40,706 bases of DNA from Eubacteriaceae bacterium (GCA_910574915.1 CAJTCR010000049.1:1-40706); one strand, 5' to 3'; counted from the first letter of the stretch, positions 26,208 to 35,127 are shown. Numbers and translations are program-made. Notes: generated by a model not told the origin, from the letters alone.

Positions 26208-27192
26208 CGCTCTCCTCCGGCACTTTGCTGATAAACCCTTCATTTTTGCTGATTTCGGCAAACTTCATAATCGCTTCTTTATTCAGAGCCGTATCCACCG
26301 TCATTCTCATAAATGCACTTTCGATCACCTGTGCGTCGATCGCCTTGCCTGTCGTCGCCTCGATTTCGGTATTTACAATTTCACGCGCCTGCTCCATATG
26401 TTCGTTAATATAAAGTGCCGCCTCTTCATGCGCTTCCAAAAACTGCTTGACTAACTCCGGGTGTTCCTTAATAAAATCCCGGCTTGCAACCACAACCGCG
26501 GTCGGATAATTACCCTCTAAAAACACCTCGTCATAATCCAGCAAAATATCCGCGTTTCCATTGTTTTCTATCGTCGTCCCCCAAGGCTCCGGCACAAGCG
26601 CCGCATCGACGCTTCCATTGTCGATCAGATTTAAAATATCCGCATTGGAGCTGGCATTCACCGTTACATCCCCGCCCGCGTCCACAGTCTTTAACCCCTG
26701 GTCTGACAAAATGTTAAGCAGGCACAGATGCTGCGTATTTCCCATCTGCGGCACCGCAATTTTCTTACCAGCCAGATCCGAAAGCGACGAAATGCCGGAA
26801 TCTTTGCGTTTTAAAAATACAGCGCCCGCATTCGTCGTATTGGAAATAATCTGAACATCGCCTTCGGACTTGACATTTGCACTGAGCGCCGGAACCGGGC
26901 CGATATAGCCTAAGTCGATCTCCCCTGCAAAAATCGCTTCCATCTCCGCCGGGCCTGCGTTAAAAGACGTCCAGGTAACGTTGCACTGGTCTTTCCATTT
27001 CTCCTCCAACGTCTTTTGATTTTTCATCACCAGCGCCTGCGTATGGGTAATATTCGGAAAATACGCAATACGCACGTTTGTCCTGCCCGACGCGTCTTCG
27101 CCCCCGCCGCCTTTTGCTCCGCAGGCAGCAGCCGAAGCGCACACGCCCGCAAGCAACATTCCTGCTATCAGTTTTTTGACTAATTTTTTCAT
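26182..27192 (-). CDS. ABC transporter substrate-binding lipoprotein (SsuA/NMT1-like)
   Basis: 336 residues with a lipoprotein signal (MKKLVKKLIAGMLLAGVCAS) and a lipobox-like AAAC at about 21-24. The mature part has the SsuA/NrtA/ThiY pattern: RIAYFPNITHTQALV, EAIFAGEIDLGYIGPVPAL, DAALVPEPWG. Family ligands include alkanesulfonates, taurine, nitrate and pyrimidine precursors; the GYIGPVP region fits sulfonate/nitrate relatives but does not settle the ligand. It is the first gene of the operon. Confidence 0.9.
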   Translation of the reverse strand: MKKLVKKLIAGMLLAGVCASAAACGAKGGGGEDASGRTNVRIAYFPNITHTQALVMKNQKTLEEKWKDQCNVTWTSFNAGPAEMEAIFAGEIDLGYIGPVPALSANVKSEGDVQIISNTTNAGAVFLKRKDSGISSLSDLAGKKIAVPQMGNTQHLCLLNILSDQGLKTVDAGGDVTVNASSNADILNLIDNGSVDAALVPEPWGTTIENNGNADILLDYDEVFLEGNYPTAVVVASRDFIKEHPELVKQFLEAHEEAALYINEHMEQAREIVNTEIEATTGKAIDAQVIESAFMRMTVDTALNKEAIMKFAEISKNEGFISKVPEESDVFTTEFN

Positions 27193-27255
27193 GTGATAAA
27201 ACCTCCGTGTCCGATGATTTTTAACTGCTTTTTGCTTTTCTATAACAATGTCTGC

Positions 27256-27284
27256 ATTTTATCATAAAAAAATGTATCTGTCAT
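27256..27284 (-). promoter_or_regulatory. Promoter of the ssu-like operon
   Basis: On the minus strand, ATGACA (27284-27279), 17 nt, TAAAAT (27261-27256), about 63 nt before the binding-protein start. The nearest operator candidate lies 11 bp upstream of the -35. Confidence 0.65.
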
Positions 27285-27294
27285 TCGTAATTGT

Positions 27295-27402
27295 GAGAAC
27301 GTTTTCTTTTATGGGGAAGATGTTTTCTTATATTTTGGAATTTTTATTTGTGGGTGTAAAATAGAATTTGGTGGATATATGATTTTTCGTGAAAACGTTT
27401 TC
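27295..27402. promoter_or_regulatory. Cluster of three LacI-type operator sites
   Basis: GAGAACGTTTTC at 27295-27306 (one mismatch from palindromic), GAAGATGTTTTC at 27316-27327 (degenerate), and the perfect palindrome GAAAACGTTTTC at 27391-27402. The two strong sites are 96 bp apart, about nine helical turns, suiting DNA looping. They sit upstream of the ssu-like promoter, whose operon carries its own LacI gene. The centre also resembles catabolite-responsive elements, so CcpA is an alternative. Confidence 0.6.
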
Positions 27403-27484
27403 TTTTAATAGGAAATCGCGGTGGTATTTCAGCGGATATGGGTGAATTGCATTTTTGAATTTTGAATAGGTGCTGATTTTTCAC

Positions 27485-27535
27485 AGAAAGGGAGCGCCAG
27501 GAGAGGGGATTGGCACGCCTTGGCTGCTCTTCGTT
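27485..27535. repeat. Remnant arm of the palindromic repeat
   Basis: The stretch with GAGAGGGGATTGGCACG and GGCTGCTCTTCG resembles the outer-arm sequences of the copies at 29728 and 40250 but has no core hairpin or partner arm. The rest of the gap 27403-27594 shows nothing recognisable. Confidence 0.45.
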
Positions 27536-27594
27536 TTTAACCTGAATAAAAAATAAAGAAAGCAGCTTTCAAAGCTGGTTCCCGCAGCAAAAAG

Positions 27595-27623
27595 TTGCAC
27601 CCACTACAAATACATGCTATAAT
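27595..27623 (+). promoter_or_regulatory. Promoter of the YjjW-type activase gene
   Basis: TTGCAC (27595-27600), 17 nt, TATAAT (27618-27623), about 52 nt before the chosen ATG. Confidence 0.75.
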
Positions 27624-27674
27624 AAACTAAAACTCTAAAAAGCACAAAATAAAACGGAAAACATGAGGTGCATC

Positions 27675-28508
27675 ATGGAACAAGTTTTCATCAATAAAAT
27701 CATCCCTTTTAGCTGTGTAGACGGTTTTGGCAACCGAACGTCAATTTTCCTCCAGGGCTGCAACCAGGACTGCCAATACTGCCATAACCCGGAGACCATT
27801 CATATGTGCACAGGCTGCGGAGCATGTGTAAGCGTATGCCCCGAAAAGGCACTCACCCTGTCTGACGGCAGGGTCATTTATGATCCAAAAAAATGCTGCG
27901 GCTGCGATACCTGCCTGCATACCTGCCCAAATGACGCATCGCCGAAAACACAGCGAATGGACGCGGAAATGGTATTTAAACAGATCGAGCCATACTTTCC
28001 TTTTATCAACGGGATTACCACATCAGGCGGAGAATGTACACTGTACCCGGACTTTCTTACCGAGCTTTACCAAATGGTAAAGTCAGCCGGAAAAACTACT
28101 TATATGGATACTAACGGGCAGGTTCCTTTGTGGGATTTTCCAGAGCTTTTGGAAGTTACAGACCAAACGATGATTGACTTAAAAGCTGGAACGAACAAAG
28201 ACCATATCCGGCTGACGGGACGTTCTCATGAGCTGCCGGCAGAAAATATCCGGCAGATGGCGAACCTTGGAAAGCTGTACGAGATCCGCACCGTCATCGT
28301 ACCGGATGTCGTGGACAATTTAAATACAGTGGAGCTTGGAAGCCAACTGATTGCAGGCTATCCAAACGTGCGGTATAAGTTAATCAAATTCCGCCATTAT
28401 GGAGTAAGAACACCGTTTTTAAAGATCCCGGAACCTTCCGATGAGATGATGGAAGCACTCGGACAGGCCGCAAAAAATATGGGAGTGAAAGAAGTACTGA
28501 TCGTATAA
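27675..28508 (+). CDS. yjjW: YjjW-family glycyl-radical enzyme activase
   Basis: 277 residues from the ATG at 27675, with GAGGTG just upstream; an ATG at 27663 would add four residues. The N-terminal PFSCVDGFGNRTSIFLQGCN leads into the radical-SAM cysteines CNQDCQYC (CX3CX2C). A two-cluster ferredoxin insert follows (CTGCGACVSVCP and CCGCDTCLHTCP), then SGGECTLYPDF. This order fits YjjW, predicted to install a glycyl radical on a YjjI-type partner using SAM and iron-sulfur clusters. No glycyl-radical enzyme is encoded in this window, so the partner lies elsewhere. It stands alone between two minus-strand operons. Confidence 0.87.
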   Translation: MEQVFINKIIPFSCVDGFGNRTSIFLQGCNQDCQYCHNPETIHMCTGCGACVSVCPEKALTLSDGRVIYDPKKCCGCDTCLHTCPNDASPKTQRMDAEMVFKQIEPYFPFINGITTSGGECTLYPDFLTELYQMVKSAGKTTYMDTNGQVPLWDFPELLEVTDQTMIDLKAGTNKDHIRLTGRSHELPAENIRQMANLGKLYEIRTVIVPDVVDNLNTVELGSQLIAGYPNVRYKLIKFRHYGVRTPFLKIPEPSDEMMEALGQAAKNMGVKEVLIV

Positions 28509-28516
28509 TTCAGCAG

Positions 28517-29518
28517 CTATTTATTTAAAAAATGCTGTCTGCAAGAAATACACGCTACATGCTCTGCCCCGGCACGCAGCAGCAGCTCCCGTATGCGCCC
28601 GGCACGTTCCCTAAGCCCCGCATCCTCACACTTGTTTAATACAATATAATATTCCCTGCTGCCCACGCCTTTTCGTGTACCCTGCCTGGAAAACAGGATT
28701 TTTGCAAGATCTTCTTCCGTGATCCGATGGTCTTTTCGGACGACAAGCAGCTCCATTGCCTTTTCTTTGCGAAAGCATACCGCTTCAAGCGGCATGTTAA
28801 GAGCATCCATGCCCGCAACGCCAACGACAATATCACTTTCTACTGGAATCACAGGCTCCGTCTCAATCGGAACCTTACACGGCAGATGCTTCGCCCCGTC
28901 CGCTTCGATCCAGACAAAATCCGCCGCTTTTTGATAATCAGCTACAGACATCTTCTCCGACATACGCAGCTTTCCTCCCGCATCCCCGATAATGCTTAAT
29001 AGCTCCTGGTAATACGCAGACGAAAAAATCACCGGATTTTTCAGTTCCACAGAGCTGTCATGTTTCGCGTCCGCAACTGCCGTACCTGCTGCCACGATTC
29101 CATAAGAATGCGCCTGCCAGAAATCCAGCAGCTTTTCCAAAGACAACACAGAAAATCCCGGCTGGTCAGCAACCGCAAACAGGCAGGCACCCGATACCGC
29201 ACCGCCTGGCACTGCTGCATCCACATGTTCCTGCCCCTGCCCCATTATACAGGCAAGCCCCAGGCGGAGCGAGCCGGAAATTCCCCGTTCCGGTTCTGGG
29301 TTTCTAACTGCCCGCACACCTTTAAAATGCTGCCTGACATCGTTTAAAATCTCCTCGTATTGGCTGACTACAACCACATATCTGAGCCTGTGCTCCTTTT
29401 GCTTTTGGTACAACAGTTCGAGCATATAACGGTAAACTGGTTTTCCATCCAGCAGATACAGCAGCTTATTCTCCCCAAAACGGGTGCTGTTTCCTGCTGC
29501 AAGCATAATTGCATCCAT
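28517..29518 (-). CDS. MocA-like nucleotidyltransferase fused to the C-terminal part of YqeC
   Basis: 333 residues from the ATG at 29518. Residues 1 to about 165 are a MobA/MocA-type nucleotidyltransferase: AIMLAAGNSTRFGENKLLY, RNPEPERGISGSLRLGL, FAVADQPG and LKNPVIFSSAYYQELLSIIG. From about 185 the sequence changes to the C-terminal half of YqeC, the selenium-hydroxylase accessory protein: VWIEADGAKHLPCKVP, VVGVAGMDALNMPLEAV, ITEEDLAKIL and YYIVLNKCED. The YqeC N-terminal P-loop half and the end of MocA are missing at the join, so this looks like an internal deletion that fused two neighbouring genes in frame. MocA would cytidylylate molybdopterin; whether the fusion works is doubtful. Confidence 0.8.
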   Translation of the reverse strand: MDAIMLAAGNSTRFGENKLLYLLDGKPVYRYMLELLYQKQKEHRLRYVVVVSQYEEILNDVRQHFKGVRAVRNPEPERGISGSLRLGLACIMGQGQEHVDAAVPGGAVSGACLFAVADQPGFSVLSLEKLLDFWQAHSYGIVAAGTAVADAKHDSSVELKNPVIFSSAYYQELLSIIGDAGGKLRMSEKMSVADYQKAADFVWIEADGAKHLPCKVPIETEPVIPVESDIVVGVAGMDALNMPLEAVCFRKEKAMELLVVRKDHRITEEDLAKILFSRQGTRKGVGSREYYIVLNKCEDAGLRERAGRIRELLLRAGAEHVACISCRQHFLNK

Positions 29519-29727
29519 AATCCTGCCTTTCCACATCAAAATCCTACTGCTGCATCTGTTTTTGTTTTCCAAAATATCGCACACATTCCATTATCCTGTA
29601 ACCATAATACAAAGCTCGTTTAGCAATACTTGCAAAAATCAACCAGGACGTGCTAATCCCCGCTCCTAGTACCAATGCAAACAAAACCAACCACATCGAT
29701 TTTATTTACGTAACACTTTACGAAGAG

Positions 29728-29962
29728 CAGCCGGGAGAGAGGATGTGCATCCCCTAGCGGCGGCTTTGGAAGAATGCTTAGAATCTCTTAGTATTCTGCT
29801 GGGCAACCAGGGGCGCAGCCAAGCGGCACCTTTAGCTGCCAGCAGGCAGCGAACTAGGTGCCGCGACCGTCCGCAGCCACAGCGTACCAGCAGAATACTT
29901 AGGGATTCTTAGCATTCTGGAACGGACGCCGCCAGGGGAGGCACATCCTCTCTCCCGGCGTC
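29728..29962. repeat. Palindromic repeat, full copy 2
   Basis: Arms AGCCGGGAGAGAGGATGTGC and its counterpart near 29932-29962 (CCAGGGGAGGCACATCCTC on the plus strand) are inverted complements with few mismatches. Inner inverted segments (GAATGCTTAGAATC and GGGATTCTTAGCATTC) continue the pairing. The 42-nt core hairpin lies at 29823-29864. Orientation is opposite to the copies at 4312 and 40250. It fills most of the gap between the MocA-YqeC and YqeB genes; 29519-29727 otherwise shows nothing. Confidence 0.9.
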
Positions 29963-29983
29963 CCTTCCTGTAAAACCCCCCAT

Positions 29984-30775
29984 TTAGCCAGCATAAATCC
30001 GATTTTTCACCAGCACCTCCAAAACACCGCCCGCAATGCAGCGTGCCTTATCTGAAATCGTCGTACAATTCTCCTTTTCTCCGATTCTCGGATCAATATC
30101 TGCAATCTTAAGCCCCTGCTCAACGTCAAAGCCGTCCCGGATCATGCCGCGCAGCACGCCGTCAAACGGTACGCAGATGCTGGCATCCCCGATTACAGCA
30201 AGCACCTGCCCTTTTTTTACAATACTTCCAATGTCTGCCTGTACGCAGATCTTTCCGGCTGCGGGTGCATGAATCACGCGCTGTGCGCCGTAACCGCCGA
30301 TTACGCCTGGCACACCTGTGTTGGGCAGCGCGCTTCCCTGCGCAATTACTCTGCCAAGCCGGTGCCCGCGTTTTGTCTCAATCACATAGTCGACGTCGCT
30401 TCCTGCGCAAAATCCAGGCCCAAGAGCAACCGTAAGCGGAGCCATCTCTTTTTTCGTGCCAAGGTTTTTCTTTGCCAGGATCGCGTCAACCAGCGCCTGC
30501 GGCTGCATTTCTTTGATCATCTGCCCGTCCGGGTCGATCATCAGCGCAACCGTGTGCTCTTCCCATGCCTGGATACACTGCTGCTTTGTATCTGCCCGCC
30601 GGCATTCCACGCCTTCTACCATACAGCTTTTGTCATAAACCGCTTCGCTAAACGCTGCTTTCCTGCGGATTGCCGTCGGCTTTGCCGTTTCCAGTACCAG
30701 CACGGTATATCCGCACTGGTGCAGCTTATGTATCGTACCTGTCGCAAGATCCCCGCCGCCGCGAACTATAATCAT
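29984..30775 (-). CDS. yqeB: YqeB, selenium-dependent molybdenum hydroxylase system protein
   Basis: 263 residues. The start IIVRGGGDLATGTIHKLHQ resembles a Rossmann-type site. Family-typical stretches follow: LGPGFCAGSDVDYVIETKRG, GSALPNTGVPGVIGGYG, RVIHAPAAGKI and VKKGQVLAVIGD. The length is normal for the EF2563/YqeB family. Family knowledge links it, by gene neighbourhood, to maturation of the labile-selenium molybdenum hydroxylases; its reaction is not established. It lies just downstream of the xanthine dehydrogenase remnant and appears intact, unlike most of its neighbours. Confidence 0.88.
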   Translation of the reverse strand: MIIVRGGGDLATGTIHKLHQCGYTVLVLETAKPTAIRRKAAFSEAVYDKSCMVEGVECRRADTKQQCIQAWEEHTVALMIDPDGQMIKEMQPQALVDAILAKKNLGTKKEMAPLTVALGPGFCAGSDVDYVIETKRGHRLGRVIAQGSALPNTGVPGVIGGYGAQRVIHAPAAGKICVQADIGSIVKKGQVLAVIGDASICVPFDGVLRGMIRDGFDVEQGLKIADIDPRIGEKENCTTISDKARCIAGGVLEVLVKNRIYAG

Positions 30776-30787
30776 AACTATTCTCCT

Positions 30788-32398
30788 TTACTTTTTAATG
30801 ATACCCCGCACGTCAAAAATGGCATTGCGCGGACATTTCACCACACACATCCCACACGATAAGCAAAGCGCTTCTTCAATCCGGGCACACCCGTCCTGGA
30901 TCTGGATTGCCGCGGCAGGACAGTTTTTTACACAAACGCCGCAGGCAATGCACTCCCGCACGACAAACGGCACGCTGCCTTTTCCGCTGTTTTCCGGCGT
31001 CTTGTTCCGGTCTGCATACGGCGTATGCTCTAACGGCAGGCTCGTGCGGTACTGCCCGTCGTAGCGATAGTAAGCGCCCGCGATTGCAGGAGCTGTCGGA
31101 ATCGATGTAATCTCTCCGATGCCGATCGCTCCGCCCGCCACCTGCAAGCCTGGTTTTTCTACAATGATACTCTTTACATCCGGCACCTCATGCGCACGGA
31201 ACAGTCCGAGCGTGCCAAATTTGGACTGCGGCACACAGTCTTTTAGGGCATATTGTTCAGTCAGGGCAAATCCCAGAGACATTACAACGCCGCCTTCAAT
31301 CTGCCCTTCCACCGACAGCGGATTGACTGCGCGTCCGACATCATGCGCAGCAGCGATTTTTTCAATTCTGCCCTGTTCATCCAGGATGCATACCTGCGTC
31401 GCATAGCCATAAGCCACATGGGAAACCGGATTTGGCACACCCGCGCCAAGCTTGTCTGTTTTTGCCAGATATTCGCCGTAATACTCTTTTCCTTCCAGCT
31501 CTGCAAGCGAATGCTGTAAAAAATCCTCACAAAACAGCAGGCACGCACGCCTTACTGCTTCGCCGGTAATCAGCGTCTGCCTGGAGCCGGATGTCGTGCC
31601 GGAATCCGGTGCGTTTATCGTATTTGCCGCATCGTAGACAATCTCGTCCCTTACCAGTCCGGTCGCTTCCGCCGTAACCTGCACGAGCACCGTACCAAGC
31701 CCCTGCCCGATGCAGGAAGCGCCGGAACGGATATGCAGCTTCCCGTCCACAACCTTTAAAAGCGCCCTGCCAAAATCAGGCAGGCCCACACCGACGCCTG
31801 CATTTTTCATTGCACAGGCTATGCCAGCGTATTTGCTGCTTTCAAAAATATCCTTTACCGCCTCAAGCGTTTCCACAAGCCCCGTCGAAGCATCTACAAT
31901 CTGCCCGTTCGGCAGCTCCTGCCCTGGACGGATCGCATTGCGGTAACGGATTTCCCACGGGCTGATTCCGACCTGCTCCGCTAATTTTGTCAGCATCATC
32001 TCCATGCCAAAGCACGTCTGTGTCACGCCAAAGCCGCGAAACGGCCCCGCCGCATGGGTACAGGCACGCTCCAGCACCGGGCCTCCCAGAGAAGCATATG
32101 CGCCTGTATCGGCAATTACCGTCGCCATAACGCCTTGGATAATCCCATTTTCATCACAGCCGACCGTAAATTCCATATCCATCGGGTGGCGCTTTGGATG
32201 TACGGTCAGGCGTTTCAGCCGCCACAATCGCAATCGCATCCCCCAGATAACGGGTGCATTCACCGACCGGAATCATCGTATCCCAGTCCTGTACGAGATG
32301 CCCGACCTTAACACTTCCTGGAATATCCGCCGCCGTATAGACGCCGACAACACCAGACAGCTTTTTTGCAAGCCCTGCATCGATCGATTGCACCCGCG
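30788..32398 (-). pseudogene. Selenium-dependent xanthine dehydrogenase, internally deleted
   Basis: The order matches the Se-dependent XDH family, but with pieces missing. A first fragment (32398 to about 32230) encodes part of the aldehyde-oxidase hammerhead domain (SIDAGLAKKLSGVVGVYTAA). A frame change then jumps to VHPKRHPMDMEFTVG, deep in the molybdopterin domain, so about 200 residues are absent. Further on, ACTHAAGP is followed directly by FRGFGVTQ, where relatives have about 20 extra residues. The rest is conserved (GASCIGQGLG, GAIGIGEITSIPTAPA) and ends in a two-cluster ferredoxin tail (CIACGVCVKNCP, CLSCGMCVVKCP). The N-terminal 2Fe-2S domain is also missing. The longest open frame, 32263-30788, is unlikely to give a working enzyme. 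Confidence 0.82.
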
Positions 32399-32574
32399 CC
32401 CTTTTTTACGGTGCCTGCTTCCACTGCCTGGTATACCGCTTCGTTGACCTGTATCGTCCCGCAGGCAACGGCTTCGCGCACGGTGTCCGCTTTTTGGGAT
32501 ACGTCTACCATCAGTGCGTTTCCTTGTTTGTCAAAATGTGTCAGCGTCTTGCTGGCTGGTTCGTTTGTTTCCAT
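32399..32574 (-). pseudogene. moaC: moaC, N-terminal fragment joined to xdh
   Basis: After AAGGAG and an ATG at 32574, the frame reads LTHFDKQGNALMVDVSQKAD, VREAVACGTIQVN and GTVKKG: the first third of MoaC, cyclic pyranopterin monophosphate synthase of molybdenum-cofactor synthesis. After KKG the DNA becomes xanthine dehydrogenase coding sequence in the +1 frame (ARVQSIDAGL), so the MoaC frame continues as nonsense to about 32308. The remaining two thirds, with the active site, are lost. The junction lies in the short G+C run AAAGGGCGCGGG, suggesting microhomology. Confidence 0.8.
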
Positions 32575-32591
32575 TTTTGGTCTCCTTTTTC

Positions 32592-33128
32592 TTACACAGA
32601 CAAACCCAATGCATATGCCTCCTCAAGCGCTGGATTTCCCTTGATATCTCCCGCGTCTTTTACACCCCGCACCAAAACCATGCCCGCGTCTTCCAAATGG
32701 AAAAAGGACAGAACCAGCTTGTACTGCAAGACCACCGCGTCAAACAGTTCCGGCAGGGTTGCTGCTCCTACTAACAACAGCGCCGCCCGCTTGATCTTAA
32801 ACTCATTGCGCATCGGCGTATGCAAACGGTCAATGACTGCCTTTAGCTGCGCGCTTATGCCGTAAAAATATACGGGTGACGCAACGACAACCAAATCTGC
32901 TTCTGATAATTTGGCATATATTTTCCCCATGTCGTCCTGCTGGAAACATTGGTGCCCTTCGCGCTTAAAGCAAGAATTACATCCGATGCATGGATTTACT
33001 TTATAATCCGCCACTGAGATCAGTTCCACTTCATGATGCTCTTTTGCTCCTTTTGCAAAAGACTGCGCCAAAAGCTCGGTATTTCCGTTTTTTCTTACAC
33101 TTCCTATAAGGATTACTATTTTAGACAT
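32592..33128 (-). CDS. Flavodoxin-family NAD(P)H/FMN reductase
   Basis: 178 residues. The FMN-binding loop GSVRKNGNTELLAQSF lies at about 9-24, CIGCNSCFKREGHQCFQQDD near 47-66 is the cysteine-rich stretch of iron-sulfur-flavoprotein-like members, and VVVASPVYFYGISAQLKAVIDR follows. Such proteins are small cytoplasmic electron carriers or quinone/FMN reductases. It begins 14 bp after the third AAA-ATPase gene, is followed 17 bp later by the moaC remnant, and may donate electrons in this region (inference). Confidence 0.88.
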   Translation of the reverse strand: MSKIVILIGSVRKNGNTELLAQSFAKGAKEHHEVELISVADYKVNPCIGCNSCFKREGHQCFQQDDMGKIYAKLSEADLVVVASPVYFYGISAQLKAVIDRLHTPMRNEFKIKRAALLLVGAATLPELFDAVVLQYKLVLSFFHLEDAGMVLVRGVKDAGDIKGNPALEEAYALGLSV

Positions 33129-33142
33129 TATTTCACTTCTTT

Positions 33143-34729
33143 CTATGAATTTAAATCCTCCATCTCAATCACACATTCATGCTCTTTCGTACTTTTATCA
33201 TAATCAATCCCAACAAGCAGAATATCTCCTGCATAGCCTTTCAGTGACTGTGGATACTGTCTGTTTTTAATCTGCGAAATAGCAGCCTTCGCGCTCTTAT
33301 TCCATTTTAATTCTACAACAATCACTGGACGGTTCACACATTCAGGCAGCGGCAGGTACACAAGATCTGCAAACCCTTTTCCACATGGAAATTCCCGAAT
33401 TGGCTTATGGTAATAGGCAAACGAAGAAATCAAGGCAATCATAATCGTGCAGGAAAGCGAATTTTCATCGTGATATTCGATGCTGGAGACAAAATCGTTA
33501 TGGACGTTTTGAATCAGCTTTGCTGCTTGATGTCCGTCTTTTATCATCAAAGCATGTAAAATCTTTTCAGATTGTTTTAAAAACTTTGACAGGTTATCAT
33601 TTTGATTGTTTTCCATATAGTGGTGAAAAACGTCCTGAATTTCCTTGTTTGGCACGTACGCTGACTTTGTACGGCGGTCATAGGCAAAATAACCAAGATG
33701 GATCAGCGCGGTAATCACTTCCTCTTTATTTAGAAATGTGCGCAAGTCATTTTTACCATCGGACACCCGCAAGGGAAGGCTGTTTCCAGATAGCATACGG
33801 ATCACTGCCTCACGCAGTCCGTCAAAGTTCTGGTTAATCAGCTCCGAGATATCCGCGTACGTTCCGGTTGCCGTCCAGTATTGGGTAAAATCATGATTGG
33901 ATATTGCTTTTACCACGGACAACGGATTGTACAGGCAAGTATCTCCCAGCCTGTATCCATTATACCATTGTTTCATCTTATCAAAGTCCGTGTGAAATTT
34001 TTCGCACAAAGCACGCACTTCAGGTTCGGTAAAGCCAATATAGGCACCCAGATCTGCTGCATGAACCATTGTATATTCGGTAAAGTTGTTGATGGCGGAC
34101 TGTCCTTTTGTACGCAGGATCGGCAAAATTCCGGTAAGATAGGCAATCCGTATATACTCTTTCGCATCGCTGTTTTTAAAAATGCCGCGCAGGAATTCGA
34201 TATAATCTGCCGCTTCCGCAGGATCGGCAGCAGGCTCCCTGACTGGATAATCCCACTCGTCTAAAATAATTACAAACGGGCTGCCCGTCTCCTCATAGAT
34301 TTTAGAAAGCGCATCCGCAAGAATATCATCCTCGGAAACAATCGCAGGATAAATCTGTTTCAGTTCCCCTACAACCAGTTCCCGGATTCGCTTCTGCGGG
34401 TGCTCCTTTCGTTCGTGGGCAGCTTCAAACTGTGCCTGAATATCCAGAAAAATCGTATCGTAACGATTCATATTTGACAAAAACAATTCATCCTTTACAC
34501 ATTTCAGCGGCTCAAATAAAGGTCTGGAATCCACACCTTTACTAAAATAAGCAACAAGCATATCCGCCGTGACAGACTTTCCAAACCGGCGAGGCCTGCT
34601 GTTGCAGATAAACTTCTCCGTAATGTCTTTTTCCAGCAGACGATTGATCAGCTCTGTTTTATCCACAAAATATTTTGTTTTAGAAAACTCGGCAAACTTT
34701 TTGTTGCCTTTATTCAGAAACCGTCCCAT
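33143..34729 (-). CDS. AAA-like ATPase with C-terminal PD-(D/E)XK domain, third copy
   Basis: 528 residues beginning MGRFLNKGNKKFAEFSKTKY. The P-loop region is SRPRRFGKSVTADML (about 44-58), Walker B IILDEWDYPVRE, and the sensor-like stretch AYLTGILPILRTKGQSAINN. The C-terminal nuclease-like core has GKGFADLVYLP followed by VIVVELKWNKSAKAAISQI (E-x-K). This is the AAA-ATPase-like/PDDEXK_9 type, more typical of that family than the pair at 13893-17105 and only distantly similar to them. Function unknown. An abortive-infection or selfish role has been speculated for such families but nothing here proves it. Confidence 0.88.
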   Translation of the reverse strand: MGRFLNKGNKKFAEFSKTKYFVDKTELINRLLEKDITEKFICNSRPRRFGKSVTADMLVAYFSKGVDSRPLFEPLKCVKDELFLSNMNRYDTIFLDIQAQFEAAHERKEHPQKRIRELVVGELKQIYPAIVSEDDILADALSKIYEETGSPFVIILDEWDYPVREPAADPAEAADYIEFLRGIFKNSDAKEYIRIAYLTGILPILRTKGQSAINNFTEYTMVHAADLGAYIGFTEPEVRALCEKFHTDFDKMKQWYNGYRLGDTCLYNPLSVVKAISNHDFTQYWTATGTYADISELINQNFDGLREAVIRMLSGNSLPLRVSDGKNDLRTFLNKEEVITALIHLGYFAYDRRTKSAYVPNKEIQDVFHHYMENNQNDNLSKFLKQSEKILHALMIKDGHQAAKLIQNVHNDFVSSIEYHDENSLSCTIMIALISSFAYYHKPIREFPCGKGFADLVYLPLPECVNRPVIVVELKWNKSAKAAISQIKNRQYPQSLKGYAGDILLVGIDYDKSTKEHECVIEMEDLNS

Positions 34730-34803
34730 ACAAAACTATCCTTTCCACTAAATAGAGCACCCTGGATAAAATTCTAGTACTCCAATTTCAACTGGATGGA
34801 GCT

Positions 34804-35127
34804 CTAAGATCTGTTATCATTTTTTCTCACCTGATACCAAATAAAAAACAGCATCCCCAATACTATAACATACATCCCAATCAATACAGCAAGCTTGATA
34901 CTGGTTGGATGCATAAGCTGATAAATAGGATAAAAGGAAGCCACAATTACAATCGGTATTACGATTCCAAAAATCGCTCGTTTCCTTGTCGATAAATAAA
35001 CATGAGAGCCAAGCAGCGCAACCATTAAGAAATAGGACAAAAATCCCTCAGCATCTAATCCGCCCGTCACGAATTTAATTATATAAATCAGCGTCATTGC
35101 AATTACAAAACAAATAAAATTCTTCAT
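34804..35127 (-). CDS. Small membrane protein of unknown function
   Basis: 107 residues from the ATG at 35127, chosen over 35172 because AGGAG lies nine bases upstream. There are four predicted membrane segments (about 3-18, 24-42, 50-67 and 75-97) and a charged C-terminus, VRKNDNRS. I recognise no family. It stands alone between the AAA-ATPase gene and the mod region. Its sequence is more AT-rich than its neighbours, which may point to a different origin. Confidence 0.7.
   Translation of the reverse strand: MKNFICFVIAMTLIYIIKFVTGGLDAEGFLSYFLMVALLGSHVYLSTRKRAIFGIVIPIVIVASFYPIYQLMHPTSIKLAVLIGMYVIVLGMLFFIWYQVRKNDNRS

Noticed and set aside
30269..30862. Open frame of 197 codons on the plus strand opposite yqeB
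   Set aside because: It is antisense to yqeB, whose family motifs are clear. No ribosome binding site or domain supports it.
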